In this document: positions 8,053-16,429 of the stretch, one piece after another | Layout of the letters: the number at the start of each line of letters is the position of its first letter | How positions within the stretch are numbered: the stretch's first letter is position 1 | Source of the DNA: Massilimicrobiota sp. An134 | Lineage (GTDB): Bacteria; Bacillota_I; Bacilli_A; Erysipelotrichales; Coprobacillaceae | Assembly: GCF_002160815.1 (NCBI RefSeq) | Contig: NZ_NFLH01000006.1 | Location: forward strand, 34,104-98,103 | Direction: 5' to 3' | DNA: 64,000 bases | Translations under genes and position numbers: made by a program | Notes under the pieces: generated by a model | Seen by the model: only the letters and a program-made list of their open reading frames with translations | What the model was told of the DNA's origin: nothing | Database searches by the model: none

Positions 8053-8560
8053 GAGAAGAAAAGATCGAGAAATAACAGATTTTAATGAAATCATGAATAT
8101 TATCAATAAGTGTGATGTGTGTCGTTTGGCATTATTTGATGAAGATTATCCTTATATCGTCCCATTGAATTTTGGTGTAGATAAAGAAGATGATCAATTG
8201 TATTTGTATTTTCATTGTGCTAATCAAGGAAAAAAATTAGACTTGATTAAACAAAACAATAAGGCTACTTTTGAAATGGATTGTGAACATAATATTATTC
8301 TTTATGATGAAAGAATGTCATGTACAATGGGATATGCAAGTGTAATTGGTCATGGAGAAATTGAATTCGTAGAAGATGAGGATAAATTTGAAGCATTAAA
8401 AATATTAATGAAACATTATCATAATGAAGAATTTCAATTTAATACAAATCTTATGAAAGCGACAACAGTCTTTAGATTGAAAGTTTTAGATATGGTAGGA
8501 AAAAGAAGAAATAATATTCATCCTGAAGAAAAGACAAAAAGACATATCTCGTTAGAATAA
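8051..8560 (+). CDS. Pyridoxamine 5'-phosphate oxidase-fold flavoprotein (NimA-like)
   Basis: A 169-residue split-barrel flavoprotein of the PNPOx-like family. MRRKDREITDFNEIMNIINKC followed by CRLALFDEDYPYIVPLNFG is the typical opening of the nitroimidazole-resistance (NimA) subgroup. LYFHCANQGKKLDLIKQN is the FMN-phosphate-contacting segment and SVIGHGEIEFVED the later strand. The predicted role is a small FMN- (or F420/heme-) binding reductase; the natural substrate of these proteins in gut Firmicutes is not established. GGAG lies seven bases before the ATG. The start falls in the end of the GH1 remnant, so its former promoter may be the ruined operon's own. Confidence 0.85.
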   Translation: MRRKDREITDFNEIMNIINKCDVCRLALFDEDYPYIVPLNFGVDKEDDQLYLYFHCANQGKKLDLIKQNNKATFEMDCEHNIILYDERMSCTMGYASVIGHGEIEFVEDEDKFEALKILMKHYHNEEFQFNTNLMKATTVFRLKVLDMVGKRRNNIHPEEKTKRHISLE

Positions 8561-8662
8561 AAGTCTTGATATATGAAATCAAAAATAAAAACATCCTCAT
8601 ATTTTTTGGGTCTCTTAACAAAGTTGTAAATCATTATTTATAAATAAAATGACTTTGATAAA

Positions 8663-8694
8663 AAAACAATCACTCATATAAAGGTGATTGTTTT
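8663..8694. terminator. Bidirectional terminator
   Basis: AAAACAATCAC (8663-8673) and GTGATTGTTTT (8684-8694) form a perfect 11-bp stem with A and T runs. It serves the rightward flavoprotein gene and the leftward MerR gene. Confidence 0.8.
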
Positions 8695-8698
8695 CTAT

Positions 8699-9556
8699 TT
8701 AGTATTTCTTTTTTAATGCCTTTTTTAATATCTTTAAACCAAAGATATCTTTTTTCTCATTTTTTTCTTTATTTTGATAGACTTCACTGTAATATGCAAA
8801 GTTATCTCTAGGATTATCTAAATGATATTTTTTTGCCCAATCTTTAAAATGATTATTAATATAATTATTTAAAGCAACAGGATCATGTTTTTCATGATAA
8901 AGTTCAATAAGGTGAAGTGGATCATAGACTGTAATGTTATTTTTTAGAATATAATCAAACATATCAACGACAAGTTTATTATTTAAAATAGAATATGAAT
9001 ATGTATCATTTAATGTCACAATATCTAAATCAATAAAATACTGAAAGAAAACTCCGCCTATTCCATATGCGCCAACACCTGCATGACCTACTGACATAGA
9101 ACTATACATGGAAATGTTTATTTGTTGTATTTGAGATAAAGGGACAATCACTTCATTATATTTTATATGATCATCATTAAGATAGAGAGTATCATAACCT
9201 TTCCATTGATCAAGAGTTTGATTATCAAATGACACTTTCACTCTTCTTCTTTTAATATAATCATTTATTTTTTTGTCTATGTCTTCTAACTTCTTTTTAG
9301 AGTTAGAAATAAATTCTTTTTTTGATTCTAGTGCTTCTCTTATAGAGAGTTTGTTGTTGAAAATAAGTTTAATATCATCTATGGATACTTCCATAGAACG
9401 TAATAATAAAATTGTTTTTAAAATATTAATATCTTTTTGCATGTAATTTCTATAATTATTTTCATTTCTTTTTGGATGAATAAGACCTTCTTTTTCATAA
9501 TAGATTAATGATTGTTTTGTGATACCTAACATTTCTTCGACTTCATGTGTTGTCAT
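8699..9556 (-). CDS. MerR family transcriptional regulator with an uncharacterised C-terminal domain
   Basis: Residues 1-70 form a MerR winged helix (MTTHEVEEMLGITKQSLIYYEKEGLIHPKR, MEVSIDDIKLIF). A coiled-coil dimerisation helix follows (about 75-105). Unlike metal-sensing MerR proteins there is no short Cys-bearing tail. Instead a domain of about 170 residues follows (YDTLYLNDDHIKYNEVIVPLSQI, then a Gly-rich hydrophobic stretch VGHAGVGAYGIGGVFFQYFI), resembling the PH/bPH-like beta domains seen in some Firmicutes regulators. The effector is unknown. I use the ATG at 9556; a TTG seven codons upstream is possible, but its frame overlaps the AAAGGAAG site. Confidence 0.78.
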   Translation of the reverse strand: MTTHEVEEMLGITKQSLIYYEKEGLIHPKRNENNYRNYMQKDINILKTILLLRSMEVSIDDIKLIFNNKLSIREALESKKEFISNSKKKLEDIDKKINDYIKRRRVKVSFDNQTLDQWKGYDTLYLNDDHIKYNEVIVPLSQIQQINISMYSSMSVGHAGVGAYGIGGVFFQYFIDLDIVTLNDTYSYSILNNKLVVDMFDYILKNNITVYDPLHLIELYHEKHDPVALNNYINNHFKDWAKKYHLDNPRDNFAYYSEVYQNKEKNEKKDIFGLKILKKALKKKY

Positions 9557-9717
9557 AGTTTTTTTCTTCCTTTCCAATTTTACTTTACACTATATGCTAG
9601 CAATACTGTCAAGATTTTTTTCTATAAAAATTAATACTTTTTTCATTTGTGTGACAATGAACAAGATATTTAAAAATGTGTTATGATATTTTTATAAATG
9701 AAATGGAAGTGATTCTT

Positions 9718-10095
9718 ATGAGTTCTAAAGGATTTGGCTATTGTGGATTAGCTTGTGATTATTGTCAGGATAATCCAAATTGTGTTGGCTGCAAAAAGGG
9801 AGGCTGTCCTGAAAAGGAAGCTTGTAAAAACTATCAATGCTGTACATCTAAAAATTATAAGTATTGTTTTGAATGTCCAGATTTTCCGTGTGAAGATAGT
9901 ATTTTACATAAACTAAGGATAAGAATATTTTGTCAATATATTCAAAGATATGGAGAAGAAGATTTAAAAAAGCATTTGGAAGAAAATTATAAAAAGGGAA
10001 TTGTATATCATTATCAAAATAAGCATATAGGAGATTATGATCAATTTGACACAGAAAATGAAATAATAGAATTTATAAAAAATGGTAGAAAATAG
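9718..10095 (+). CDS. DUF3795 family cysteine-rich protein
   Basis: A 125-residue protein with an N-terminal run of cysteines (YCGLACDYCQDNPNCVGCKKGGC, CKNYQCCTSKNYKYCFECPDFPC). This is the DUF3795 pattern, likely a zinc or Fe-S binding module. It is followed by a helical part and a short IGDYDQFDTENEIIEFI tail. The ATG at 9718 follows GGAAGTGA; an upstream ATG in frame at 9676 lacks a site. The function of the family is not known. It is flanked by regulators on the other strand and stands alone. Confidence 0.82.
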   Translation: MSSKGFGYCGLACDYCQDNPNCVGCKKGGCPEKEACKNYQCCTSKNYKYCFECPDFPCEDSILHKLRIRIFCQYIQRYGEEDLKKHLEENYKKGIVYHYQNKHIGDYDQFDTENEIIEFIKNGRK

Positions 10096-10124
10096 CTAAC
10101 ATAATAAAAAAATGGGTATATAAA

Positions 10125-10198
10125 AACCACGTATTCATGAAATGGAACCTTAAAAATAGTATAACAATAAGAGATATTCCATACTTTTAAACGTGGTT
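10125..10198. repeat. Imperfect 74-base inverted repeat
   Basis: The outer arms AACCACGT (10125-10132) and ACGTGGTT (10191-10198) are perfect, and an inner pair ATGGAA (10142-10147)/TTCCAT (10177-10182) is also perfect; the rest is loop or mismatch. It sits in the 308-base gap after the DUF3795 gene. It could be a weak terminator, a MITE-like relic or an RNA element. I see no transposase and no target-site duplication. The remainder of the gap (10199-10403) shows nothing I can name. Confidence 0.4.
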
Positions 10199-10403
10199 AT
10201 CATTTGAAAATGACTATTACTTTTATGGTCTGTATTGAAATTCAGTAATCCATAAGAATGATTTTATGCTGTCATTGAGATTTAATTTCTTGAATATTTG
10301 TATAAAATCATATGCCAAATATTTTTGGGTTCATTCATTTGATTTTTTAGTTATTGGATATATAGGGGTTTATTATTATCTATATTTTCATGAAATAGAA
10401 TTT

Positions 10404-10946
10404 TTAAAGCAGTGCAAGTGTTTGGAAGTAGATGATAATTGTAAATAAACTCATTGATGTTATAACAAAGTATCCAAAATAACTTTTATGTTTTATAATT
10501 TCTTCAATCATTTTAATCAAACCAAAGATAAGAGTAAATGGTGCCCAAATAACACCAAAAGATATAAATCCTTCTAAATATGGGAATAGACTAATTATAA
10601 CAATGAAGAACAATGGAAGAATCACGATAAAAAAGAGAATAAATTTATATGTCATAAAAGCTTCCTGATCAGTGATTTTATCTTTCATTAAATCAATAAT
10701 TAATTCATTAGATTCATTCAATAAATCTTTTTTCTCACAATATTCTCCCAACAATAATTCTTGTATTTCTATATCTAAGCATTGGCATAAAGGAATAATC
10801 AATGAGCTATCTGGTAAATTGATGCCTCTTTCCCATTTGGATATTGATTTATCTGTAACACCAATTAATTCAGCCAATTCTTTTTGAGTCATGTTTTTTT
10901 CTTTTCTACAAGATGCAATAAATTTTCCTACTTTTTTTATATCCAT
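10404..10946 (-). CDS. XRE-family regulator with C-terminal membrane domain
   Basis: Residues 8-62 form a helix-turn-helix (IASCRKEKNMTQKELAELIGVTDKSISKWERGINLPDSSLIIPLCQCLDI). A linker (65-95) is followed by about three membrane helices (100-120, 125-145, 155-175). Membrane-anchored XRE proteins of this layout are common in Firmicutes, often close to transporters or bacteriocin genes, and act as membrane-tethered repressors. Here no partner gene is adjacent. A GGAGGAGG site precedes the ATG. Confidence 0.85.
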   Translation of the reverse strand: MDIKKVGKFIASCRKEKNMTQKELAELIGVTDKSISKWERGINLPDSSLIIPLCQCLDIEIQELLLGEYCEKKDLLNESNELIIDLMKDKITDQEAFMTYKFILFFIVILPLFFIVIISLFPYLEGFISFGVIWAPFTLIFGLIKMIEEIIKHKSYFGYFVITSMSLFTIIIYFQTLALL

Positions 10947-11346
10947 ATCTAAAACCTCCTCCTAACTGAATTATAAAACATTTCAAAGTGTAAGTATAGA
11001 AACGGAAAGTAGAATGAGTGGAATTTAAGTTCTTATGAGTGAAATAATCAGCTTAATTCTCTCGGTTTAGTGCGATAGTCAATAAAAAAATAAATATATC
11101 TAAGTTTTAGATGTTTATTATTATACAAATGTTTCTACAGATGATTGAATCATTGATTATTATTCTTTAAAAAACTAAGATTTCATAAATGTCAAAATAT
11201 AAATATACGTTATGACTGGTTATTTGATATAATTTCAATAGATTCATTATGAAAAAGCTATATTTTTTAGATAAATATTTGACATCAAGGATAATGTTAA
11301 AAAATGTGATGAATTTTCAAAAACAATATATGAAAGGAAAATATTT
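10947..11346. other. 400-base intergenic region, mostly unexplained
   Basis: It separates the divergent XRE and radical SAM genes. On the plus strand an extended -10 (TGATATAAT, 11225-11233) is a candidate promoter for the radical SAM gene. A small palindrome ATCTAA/TTAGAT lies near 11098-11112. The rest is A/T-rich with no open frame or RNA fold that I recognise. Confidence 0.35.
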
Positions 11347-12225
11347 ATGCATTATAAAAAAGTAAAAGGGATTTTATCTTCGTCAAATGGAATGAACTTA
11401 TATCGAGGATGTACTCATGGCTGTATATATTGTGACTCAAGAAGTCATTGTTATCGTATGGAACATGATTTTGAGGATATTGAAATTAAAGAAAATGCTA
11501 TTGAATTGCTGGAACAGACTCTAAAAAATAAACGATCAAAGTGTATGTTGAGTACAGGTTCTATGACAGATCCCTATATTCCTCTTGAAAATGAAATAGG
11601 TCATATGCGAAAAGCATTATCATTAGCATATAAGTATGGTTTTGGTTTTACTTTCATCACAAAATCTAATCGTGTATTAAGAGATTTAGATTTATTAAAA
11701 GCGATTAATGATAAAACAAAATGTGTTGTACAAATGACATTAACAACTTATGATGAAGATTTATGTCAAATGATTGAACCAAACGTCAGTACAACTCGTG
11801 AAAGAGTGGAAGTCTTAAAGCAACTTCGTGATGCTGGTATTCCAACAGTTGTCTGGCTTTGCCCAATTCTTCCATTTATTAATGATACGAAAGAAAATAT
11901 TATAAGTATTTTAAATGATTGTATTGAAGCCAAGGTTTATGGTGTTATCTGCTTTGGGATGGGGTTAACACTTCGTGAAGGTAATAGAGAATATTTTTAC
12001 AATCAGTTAGATCATTTGTTTCCTCATATGAAAGAAAAATATATACGAACTTATGGAAATCAATATCAACTTTATAGTTTAAAGAATCATCAGTTAATGG
12101 AGATTTTTCATCAGATGTGTGAGGAACATGGCATTATACATGATAATAAACAGATATTTGAGTATTTAAAGAAATTTGAAGATAAAACGAAAAATGTTCA
12201 ATTGAGCTTATTTGATATAGACTGA
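11347..12225 (+). CDS. SPL-family radical SAM protein (spore photoproduct lyase-like)
   Basis: A 292-residue radical SAM enzyme. RGCTHGCIYCDSR (about residue 20) is the CxxxCxxC 4Fe-4S site, and the family continues with MLSTGSMTDPYIPLE, FTFITKSNRVLRDLDLL and TLTTYDEDLCQMIEPNVSTTRERVEVLKQL. The strand with PILPFINDT resembles SplB and the Rv2578c-type proteins. It lacks the extra C-terminal region of authentic SplB, so it belongs to the short SPL-like branch whose substrate is not established; a nucleic-acid repair role is an inference. AAAGGA precedes the ATG. The downstream GyrI-like gene starts about 90 bases later and may be cotranscribed. Confidence 0.85.
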   Translation: MHYKKVKGILSSSNGMNLYRGCTHGCIYCDSRSHCYRMEHDFEDIEIKENAIELLEQTLKNKRSKCMLSTGSMTDPYIPLENEIGHMRKALSLAYKYGFGFTFITKSNRVLRDLDLLKAINDKTKCVVQMTLTTYDEDLCQMIEPNVSTTRERVEVLKQLRDAGIPTVVWLCPILPFINDTKENIISILNDCIEAKVYGVICFGMGLTLREGNREYFYNQLDHLFPHMKEKYIRTYGNQYQLYSLKNHQLMEIFHQMCEEHGIIHDNKQIFEYLKKFEDKTKNVQLSLFDID

Positions 12226-12313
12226 TAAAAGATGTAAGAATGAAGAAATATTTATGTTATTTTCTATAAAAAATATTCATGGTAAAATAGGATTTGTAAG
12301 TAAAGGAAGTGAA

Positions 12314-12952
12314 ATGGTGACTTTTGATTATAAAAAAGAATATAAGGAATTTTATATGCCTAAAAAGAACCCCAATATTATAACAATACCTCCAATGAAT
12401 TATCTGGCAGTCAAAGGGAAGGGAAATCCTAATGATAAAAATGGAGATTATCAACAAACCATTAGTCTTTTATATAATATAGCTTATACAATTAAAATGA
12501 GTTATAAAAGTTCGTATCAGATAGATGGCTTTTTTCAATATGTTGTTCCACCATTGGAAGGTTTTTGGTGGCAGGAAGGAGTCAAAGGAATGGATTATCA
12601 AAGAAAAGATGATCTGCAATTTATTTCTTTGATTCGATTACCAGATTTTGTCAAAAAGGAAGATTTTGATTGGGCCATCCATACAGCAACGCAAAAAAAG
12701 AAACAAGATTTTTCAAGGGTGGAATTTTTAACCTATGATGAAGGGTTGTGTGTGCAGTGTATGCATATTGGCAGCTATGATAACGAACCTCAAACTGTAT
12801 CACTGATGCATGAATATATGGAAAGTATGGGTTATGAGCTGGATATTCATGATCATAGATTTCATCATGAAATTTATTTAAGTGATCCTAGAAAAGCAAA
12901 GGTTGAAAAATTAAAAACAGTGATTAGACATCCTATCAAGAAAAAGTTATAA
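12314..12952 (+). CDS. GyrI-like domain protein (SBMC/GyrI small-molecule-binding family)
   Basis: A soluble protein of about 212 residues. The pattern IITIPPMNYLAVKGKGNPND at the start, QIDGFFQYVVPPLEGFWW in the middle and a C-terminal VQCMHIGSYDNEPQTVSLMHEYMESMGY, EIYLSDPRK is that of GyrI-like proteins. Some of these bind small amphipathic molecules, and some have been shown to hydrolyse strained or electrophilic compounds. I use the ATG at 12314 (AAAGGAAGTGA upstream); the ATG at 12254 would add 20 residues with no ribosome site and no family match. It stands alone rather than fused to an AraC/MerR domain. Confidence 0.82.
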   Translation: MVTFDYKKEYKEFYMPKKNPNIITIPPMNYLAVKGKGNPNDKNGDYQQTISLLYNIAYTIKMSYKSSYQIDGFFQYVVPPLEGFWWQEGVKGMDYQRKDDLQFISLIRLPDFVKKEDFDWAIHTATQKKKQDFSRVEFLTYDEGLCVQCMHIGSYDNEPQTVSLMHEYMESMGYELDIHDHRFHHEIYLSDPRKAKVEKLKTVIRHPIKKKL

Positions 12953-13054
12953 AAGATATATAGTGATAGGGATTGATTAGTTTTAGATAAAATAAGAAAA
13001 GATGTTTATAAATTTTATCATTGAAAAGTTATATACATGAAAGGAGGTGTATAG

Positions 13055-13666
13055 ATGAGTTCGCTATTTGAAAATACTTGTAATACAAGGTTATTATTTA
13101 AAAATGATACACGTTTTATAAGAAGTGATGTACCTATAAAGTTAACTGAAGATGAAATACAATGGCTCATTCATCATAGTGTACGTACTATCTTTGATTT
13201 ACGCAGTGAAAATGAACGTTTCAAGCAACCAAGTTTATTTGAAAACGATACACATTTTATTTATCATCATACACCAGTGACGGGTGGCAATCATATTCCA
13301 CGTACTCCTGAAGAAGTCAGTTTATCATATATTCATATGGTAGATGAAAACATGTGGAAAATCATATACATGATGCTTCATGCTTCTACACATGTCCTTT
13401 ATTTTTGTAATGCCGGTAAGGATCGCACAGGAATTGTGTCAGCCATTTTAATGCTTTATTTTGGAATGGATCATGAAAGTATTGTTGAGGATTATTTGAT
13501 ATCCAAAGATAATTTACAAAAAAGATTAGAAATGTATGTTCAAAATCATCCTCATATAGATATGAATGTGATTACACCACGACGTGAATATATAGAACGA
13601 TTTTTAGAAGATTTTGAACAGCAATATGATTTACAAATGATTAAAAAAATGGAAAATAATTTTTAA
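13055..13666 (+). CDS. Tyrosine-protein phosphatase (dual-specificity/PTP-like)
   Basis: A 203-residue cytosolic phosphatase of the bacterial Y_phosphatase type. The P-loop is FCNAGKDRTG near residue 124 (C-x5-R), and the N-terminal IFDLRSENERFKQP segment is the typical preceding strand. SIVEDYLISKDNLQKR is the C-terminal family helix. Related enzymes act on phosphotyrosine, phosphoinositides or capsule kinases. A strong AAAGGAGGTG site precedes the ATG. No partner kinase is adjacent, so the substrate cannot be told. Confidence 0.88.
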   Translation: MSSLFENTCNTRLLFKNDTRFIRSDVPIKLTEDEIQWLIHHSVRTIFDLRSENERFKQPSLFENDTHFIYHHTPVTGGNHIPRTPEEVSLSYIHMVDENMWKIIYMMLHASTHVLYFCNAGKDRTGIVSAILMLYFGMDHESIVEDYLISKDNLQKRLEMYVQNHPHIDMNVITPRREYIERFLEDFEQQYDLQMIKKMENNF

Positions 13667-13704
13667 TTAAAGAGTCATATTTTTTCGAATCTCCAATATC
13701 TTTA

Positions 13705-13713
13705 TGTTATAAT
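13705..13713 (+). promoter_or_regulatory. Extended -10 promoter for the HPr-like gene
   Basis: TGTTATAAT: TATAAT at 13708-13713 with a TG one base upstream. No good -35 is seen, which fits an extended -10 promoter. Confidence 0.5.
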
Positions 13714-13741
13714 AATAGTATGAGTAAAGGAGGAATTTGAT

Positions 13742-14017
13742 ATGGCTCAAAATTTAAAATTTACTGTTACAGATCCAGTTGGTTTATATGCAACACCTAC
13801 AACTGAATTGGTTAATACTGTGAAACAGTTTTATTGCCATGTAACATTAAATTATGGTAATAAAAGTGTCAATTTAAAAAGTATGATGGGAGTTTTATCT
13901 TTAGGAATTCCAACGAAAGCACAAGTTGAAATTGTTACTGACGGTGAAGATGAAAAAAAGGCAATTGAAATAATTAAAGATAAAATTAATGAATTAGGAA
14001 TTTCAACAATTGAATAG
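13742..14017 (+). CDS. HPr-fold protein with His15 replaced by Tyr (Crh-like)
   Basis: A 91-residue HPr-fold protein. In PTS HPr the site reads GxHARPA, and His15 accepts phosphate from enzyme I. Here the segment is DPVGLYATPTTEL, so the His is Tyr16 and the following Arg is Thr18. The regulatory serine site is kept: NLKSMMGVLSLG (Ser47, equivalent to Ser46). That combination is the hallmark of Bacillus Crh, which cannot carry PTS phosphate but is phosphorylated by HPr kinase and helps CcpA. Here the residue is Tyr rather than the Gln of Crh. It is monocistronic, with its own promoter and terminator. A canonical HPr must be encoded elsewhere if the PTS works. Confidence 0.85.
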   Translation: MAQNLKFTVTDPVGLYATPTTELVNTVKQFYCHVTLNYGNKSVNLKSMMGVLSLGIPTKAQVEIVTDGEDEKKAIEIIKDKINELGISTIE

Positions 14018-14025
14018 TTATATAG

Positions 14026-14052
14026 GGTATTCAGTGATGAATACCTTTTTTT
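14026..14052 (+). terminator. Terminator after the HPr-like gene
   Basis: GGTATTCA, loop GTGA, TGAATACC and seven T residues, eight bases after the stop. Confidence 0.92.
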
Positions 14053-14125
14053 GTAAGGGGAATCATTCAAAAGATTTGAGAAAAACGAATAGATGTGAGA
14101 TACTAAACAAAAGGGGGTTTGATTC

Positions 14126-16429
14126 ATGATTCAATACATTAGAAAAAGAGATGGACGTATGGATGTCTTTGATGTCAATAAAATTGCAGGAGCTATTTAT
14201 AAGGCGTTTCAGGCAACAGAAGCGAAATATGGTCTAGATGCAGCTATTCATTTGGCACATATTGTAGAGCAGAAATTAGAGGATCGTCATACAGAATTGC
14301 CAACAGTAGAGCTGGTACAGGATACTGTAGAGGAAACATTAATAGAAAAAGGGTATGTACGTATTGCAAAAGCTTATATTTTGTATCGTGCTGAACGTAC
14401 ACGTTCTAGAGATCGAAAATCACGTTTAATGAAAACATTGGAAGAAATTACTTTTCAGGATGCTAAGGATAGTGATTTAAAACGAGAAAATGCGAATGTG
14501 AATGCTGATGCACCAATGGGAACAATGTTAAAATATGGGGCTGAAGCAGCCAAACAGTTTAATGAGATGTTTGTTTTAAATCCTTTACATAGTGCAGCAC
14601 ATCGTTCTGGCGATATACATATTCATGATATGGATTTTTTGACATTGACAACAACCTGTACCCAAATAGATATTATTGATTTGTTTAAAGGTGGTTTTTC
14701 AACTGGTCATGGAGTTTTGCGTGAACCTAATAGTATTACGACATATTCTGCTTTAACTTGCATTGCGATTCAATCTAATCAAAATGATCAGCATGGTGGA
14801 CAGGCTATTGTGAATTTTGATTACGGAATGGCTGAAGGAATTAAAAAATCATATCGTAAGTGGTATTTGAAAGCTATTGAAGAAGCATTAACATTATTAA
14901 CTGATGTCAATGTTGCAGATGTTATGGCACAGTTGAAATCATTAAATCATCAGCCTTCTTTAAGTTGTCAAAATTATGCTATAGAAGAAAAAGATGTATT
15001 GATGCATAATCATATATCTCCACAAATTATTGAGCGTATTCAAAAATTTGCAAGTGAAAGAGCATATCAGGATACTGATAAAGAAACGTATCAGGCTATG
15101 GAAGCATTAATTCATAATTTAAATACGATGAATTCTCGTGCAGGAGCACAAGTACCATTTAGTTCATTGAATTATGGCATGGACACATCAGTTGAAGGAA
15201 GAATGGCTATTCGTAATGTCCTTCTTGCAACGGAGGCAGGCTTGGGTGGTGGAGAAACACCTATTTTTCCAATTCAGATATTTAGAGTTAAGGAAGGCAT
15301 TAATTATCAAAAAGGTGAACCTAACTATGATTTATTCCAATTAGCATGTCGTGTTTCAGCAAAGCGTTTATTTCCTAATTTTTCGTTTGTTGATGCAACG
15401 TTTAATAAACAATATTATAAAGGAACACCAGAAACAGAAATTGCATATATGGGATGTCGTACTAGAGTTATGGGTAATATTTATGATCCAACTCGTGAGA
15501 TTTCTCCAAGACGTGGGAATTTAAGTTTTACTTCTATTAATTTACCTCGTTTAGCGATTAAATCAAAAGGTGATATTGATGAATTCTTTATTAAGCTGGA
15601 TCAATTAATAGATTTATGTATAGATCAATTATTAGAAAGATTTGAAATTCAGTGTAAAAGACGTGTGATGAATTATCCATTTTTAATGGGACAGGGTGTT
15701 TGGCTTGATTCAGAAAAATTAAAATCAACAGATGAAGTCAGAGAAGTATTAAAACATGGGACTTTAACGATTGGATTTATAGGTTTAGCCGAAACATTAA
15801 AATCTTTGATTGGTTATCATCATGGTGAAAGTGAAAAGGCACAAATTTTGGGATTACAAATTGTAGCGCATATGCGTCGTCGTGTTGATGAAGCCTGTCA
15901 GAAATATCATTTAAACTTTTCTTTAATTGCCACACCTGCAGAAGGATTATCAGGACGTTTTGTAAAACTAGATAGACAATTATATGGAAAGATTGAAGGA
16001 GTCACAGATCGAGAATACTATACGAATAGTTTTCATGTTCCTGTTTATTATCCAATCAGTGCTTTTGATAAAATAAGAATTGAAGGACCTTATCATGAAC
16101 TCACAAATGGAGGACATATTAGTTATATTGAAATGGATGGTGATCCAACAAAGAATTTACCAGCTTTTGAAAAAATTGTAAGAGCTATGCATGATGCCAA
16201 TATGGGATATGGGGCTATTAATCATCCTGTTGATCGTGATCCTGTTTGTGGATATAATGGCATTATTAATGATGTTTGTCCTCAATGTGGTCGTAAAGAA
16301 GCACCTCATGAAGAATTTGAAAGAATTAGACGTATCACAGGTTATCTTGTAGGAACGCTTGATCGTTTCAATGATGCCAAAAGAGCAGAAGAAAAAGATC
16401 GTGTTAAACATGGAATCAACAAAGATTAG
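14126..16429 (+). CDS. nrdD: Anaerobic (class III) ribonucleoside-triphosphate reductase
   Basis: Reduces NTPs to dNTPs with a glycyl radical under anaerobiosis. A 767-residue protein with an N-terminal ATP-cone (MIQYIRKRDGRMDVFDVNKIAGAIYKAF, residues 1-95). The catalytic barrel includes GDIHIHDMDFL, TYSALTCIAIQSNQND, QHGGQA and MGCRTRVMGN. The C-terminal part has a Cys-rich zinc region (DPVCGYNGIINDVCPQCG; three Cys visible) and the glycyl radical region RRITGYLVGTLDRFNDAK. Length is typical. The GGGGG-type site at 14113 precedes the ATG. The activase gene overlaps its 3' end. Confidence 0.96.
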   Translation: MIQYIRKRDGRMDVFDVNKIAGAIYKAFQATEAKYGLDAAIHLAHIVEQKLEDRHTELPTVELVQDTVEETLIEKGYVRIAKAYILYRAERTRSRDRKSRLMKTLEEITFQDAKDSDLKRENANVNADAPMGTMLKYGAEAAKQFNEMFVLNPLHSAAHRSGDIHIHDMDFLTLTTTCTQIDIIDLFKGGFSTGHGVLREPNSITTYSALTCIAIQSNQNDQHGGQAIVNFDYGMAEGIKKSYRKWYLKAIEEALTLLTDVNVADVMAQLKSLNHQPSLSCQNYAIEEKDVLMHNHISPQIIERIQKFASERAYQDTDKETYQAMEALIHNLNTMNSRAGAQVPFSSLNYGMDTSVEGRMAIRNVLLATEAGLGGGETPIFPIQIFRVKEGINYQKGEPNYDLFQLACRVSAKRLFPNFSFVDATFNKQYYKGTPETEIAYMGCRTRVMGNIYDPTREISPRRGNLSFTSINLPRLAIKSKGDIDEFFIKLDQLIDLCIDQLLERFEIQCKRRVMNYPFLMGQGVWLDSEKLKSTDEVREVLKHGTLTIGFIGLAETLKSLIGYHHGESEKAQILGLQIVAHMRRRVDEACQKYHLNFSLIATPAEGLSGRFVKLDRQLYGKIEGVTDREYYTNSFHVPVYYPISAFDKIRIEGPYHELTNGGHISYIEMDGDPTKNLPAFEKIVRAMHDANMGYGAINHPVDRDPVCGYNGIINDVCPQCGRKEAPHEEFERIRRITGYLVGTLDRFNDAKRAEEKDRVKHGINKD

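Noticed and set aside
10266..10448. 60-codon frame with hydrophobic content overlapping the end of the XRE gene
   Set aside because: No ribosome site, overlaps the 3' end of a well-supported gene on the other strand, no family match.
16157..16411. Antisense frame at the end of nrdD
   Set aside because: Shadow of the nrdD zinc and glycyl radical region; no start signal.
14126..16429. Zinc region of NrdD with three visible Cys instead of four, considered as a lesion
   Set aside because: The DPVCGYNG...CPQCG form is, as far as I recall, common in Firmicutes NrdD; the rest of the protein is normal, so no defect is claimed.
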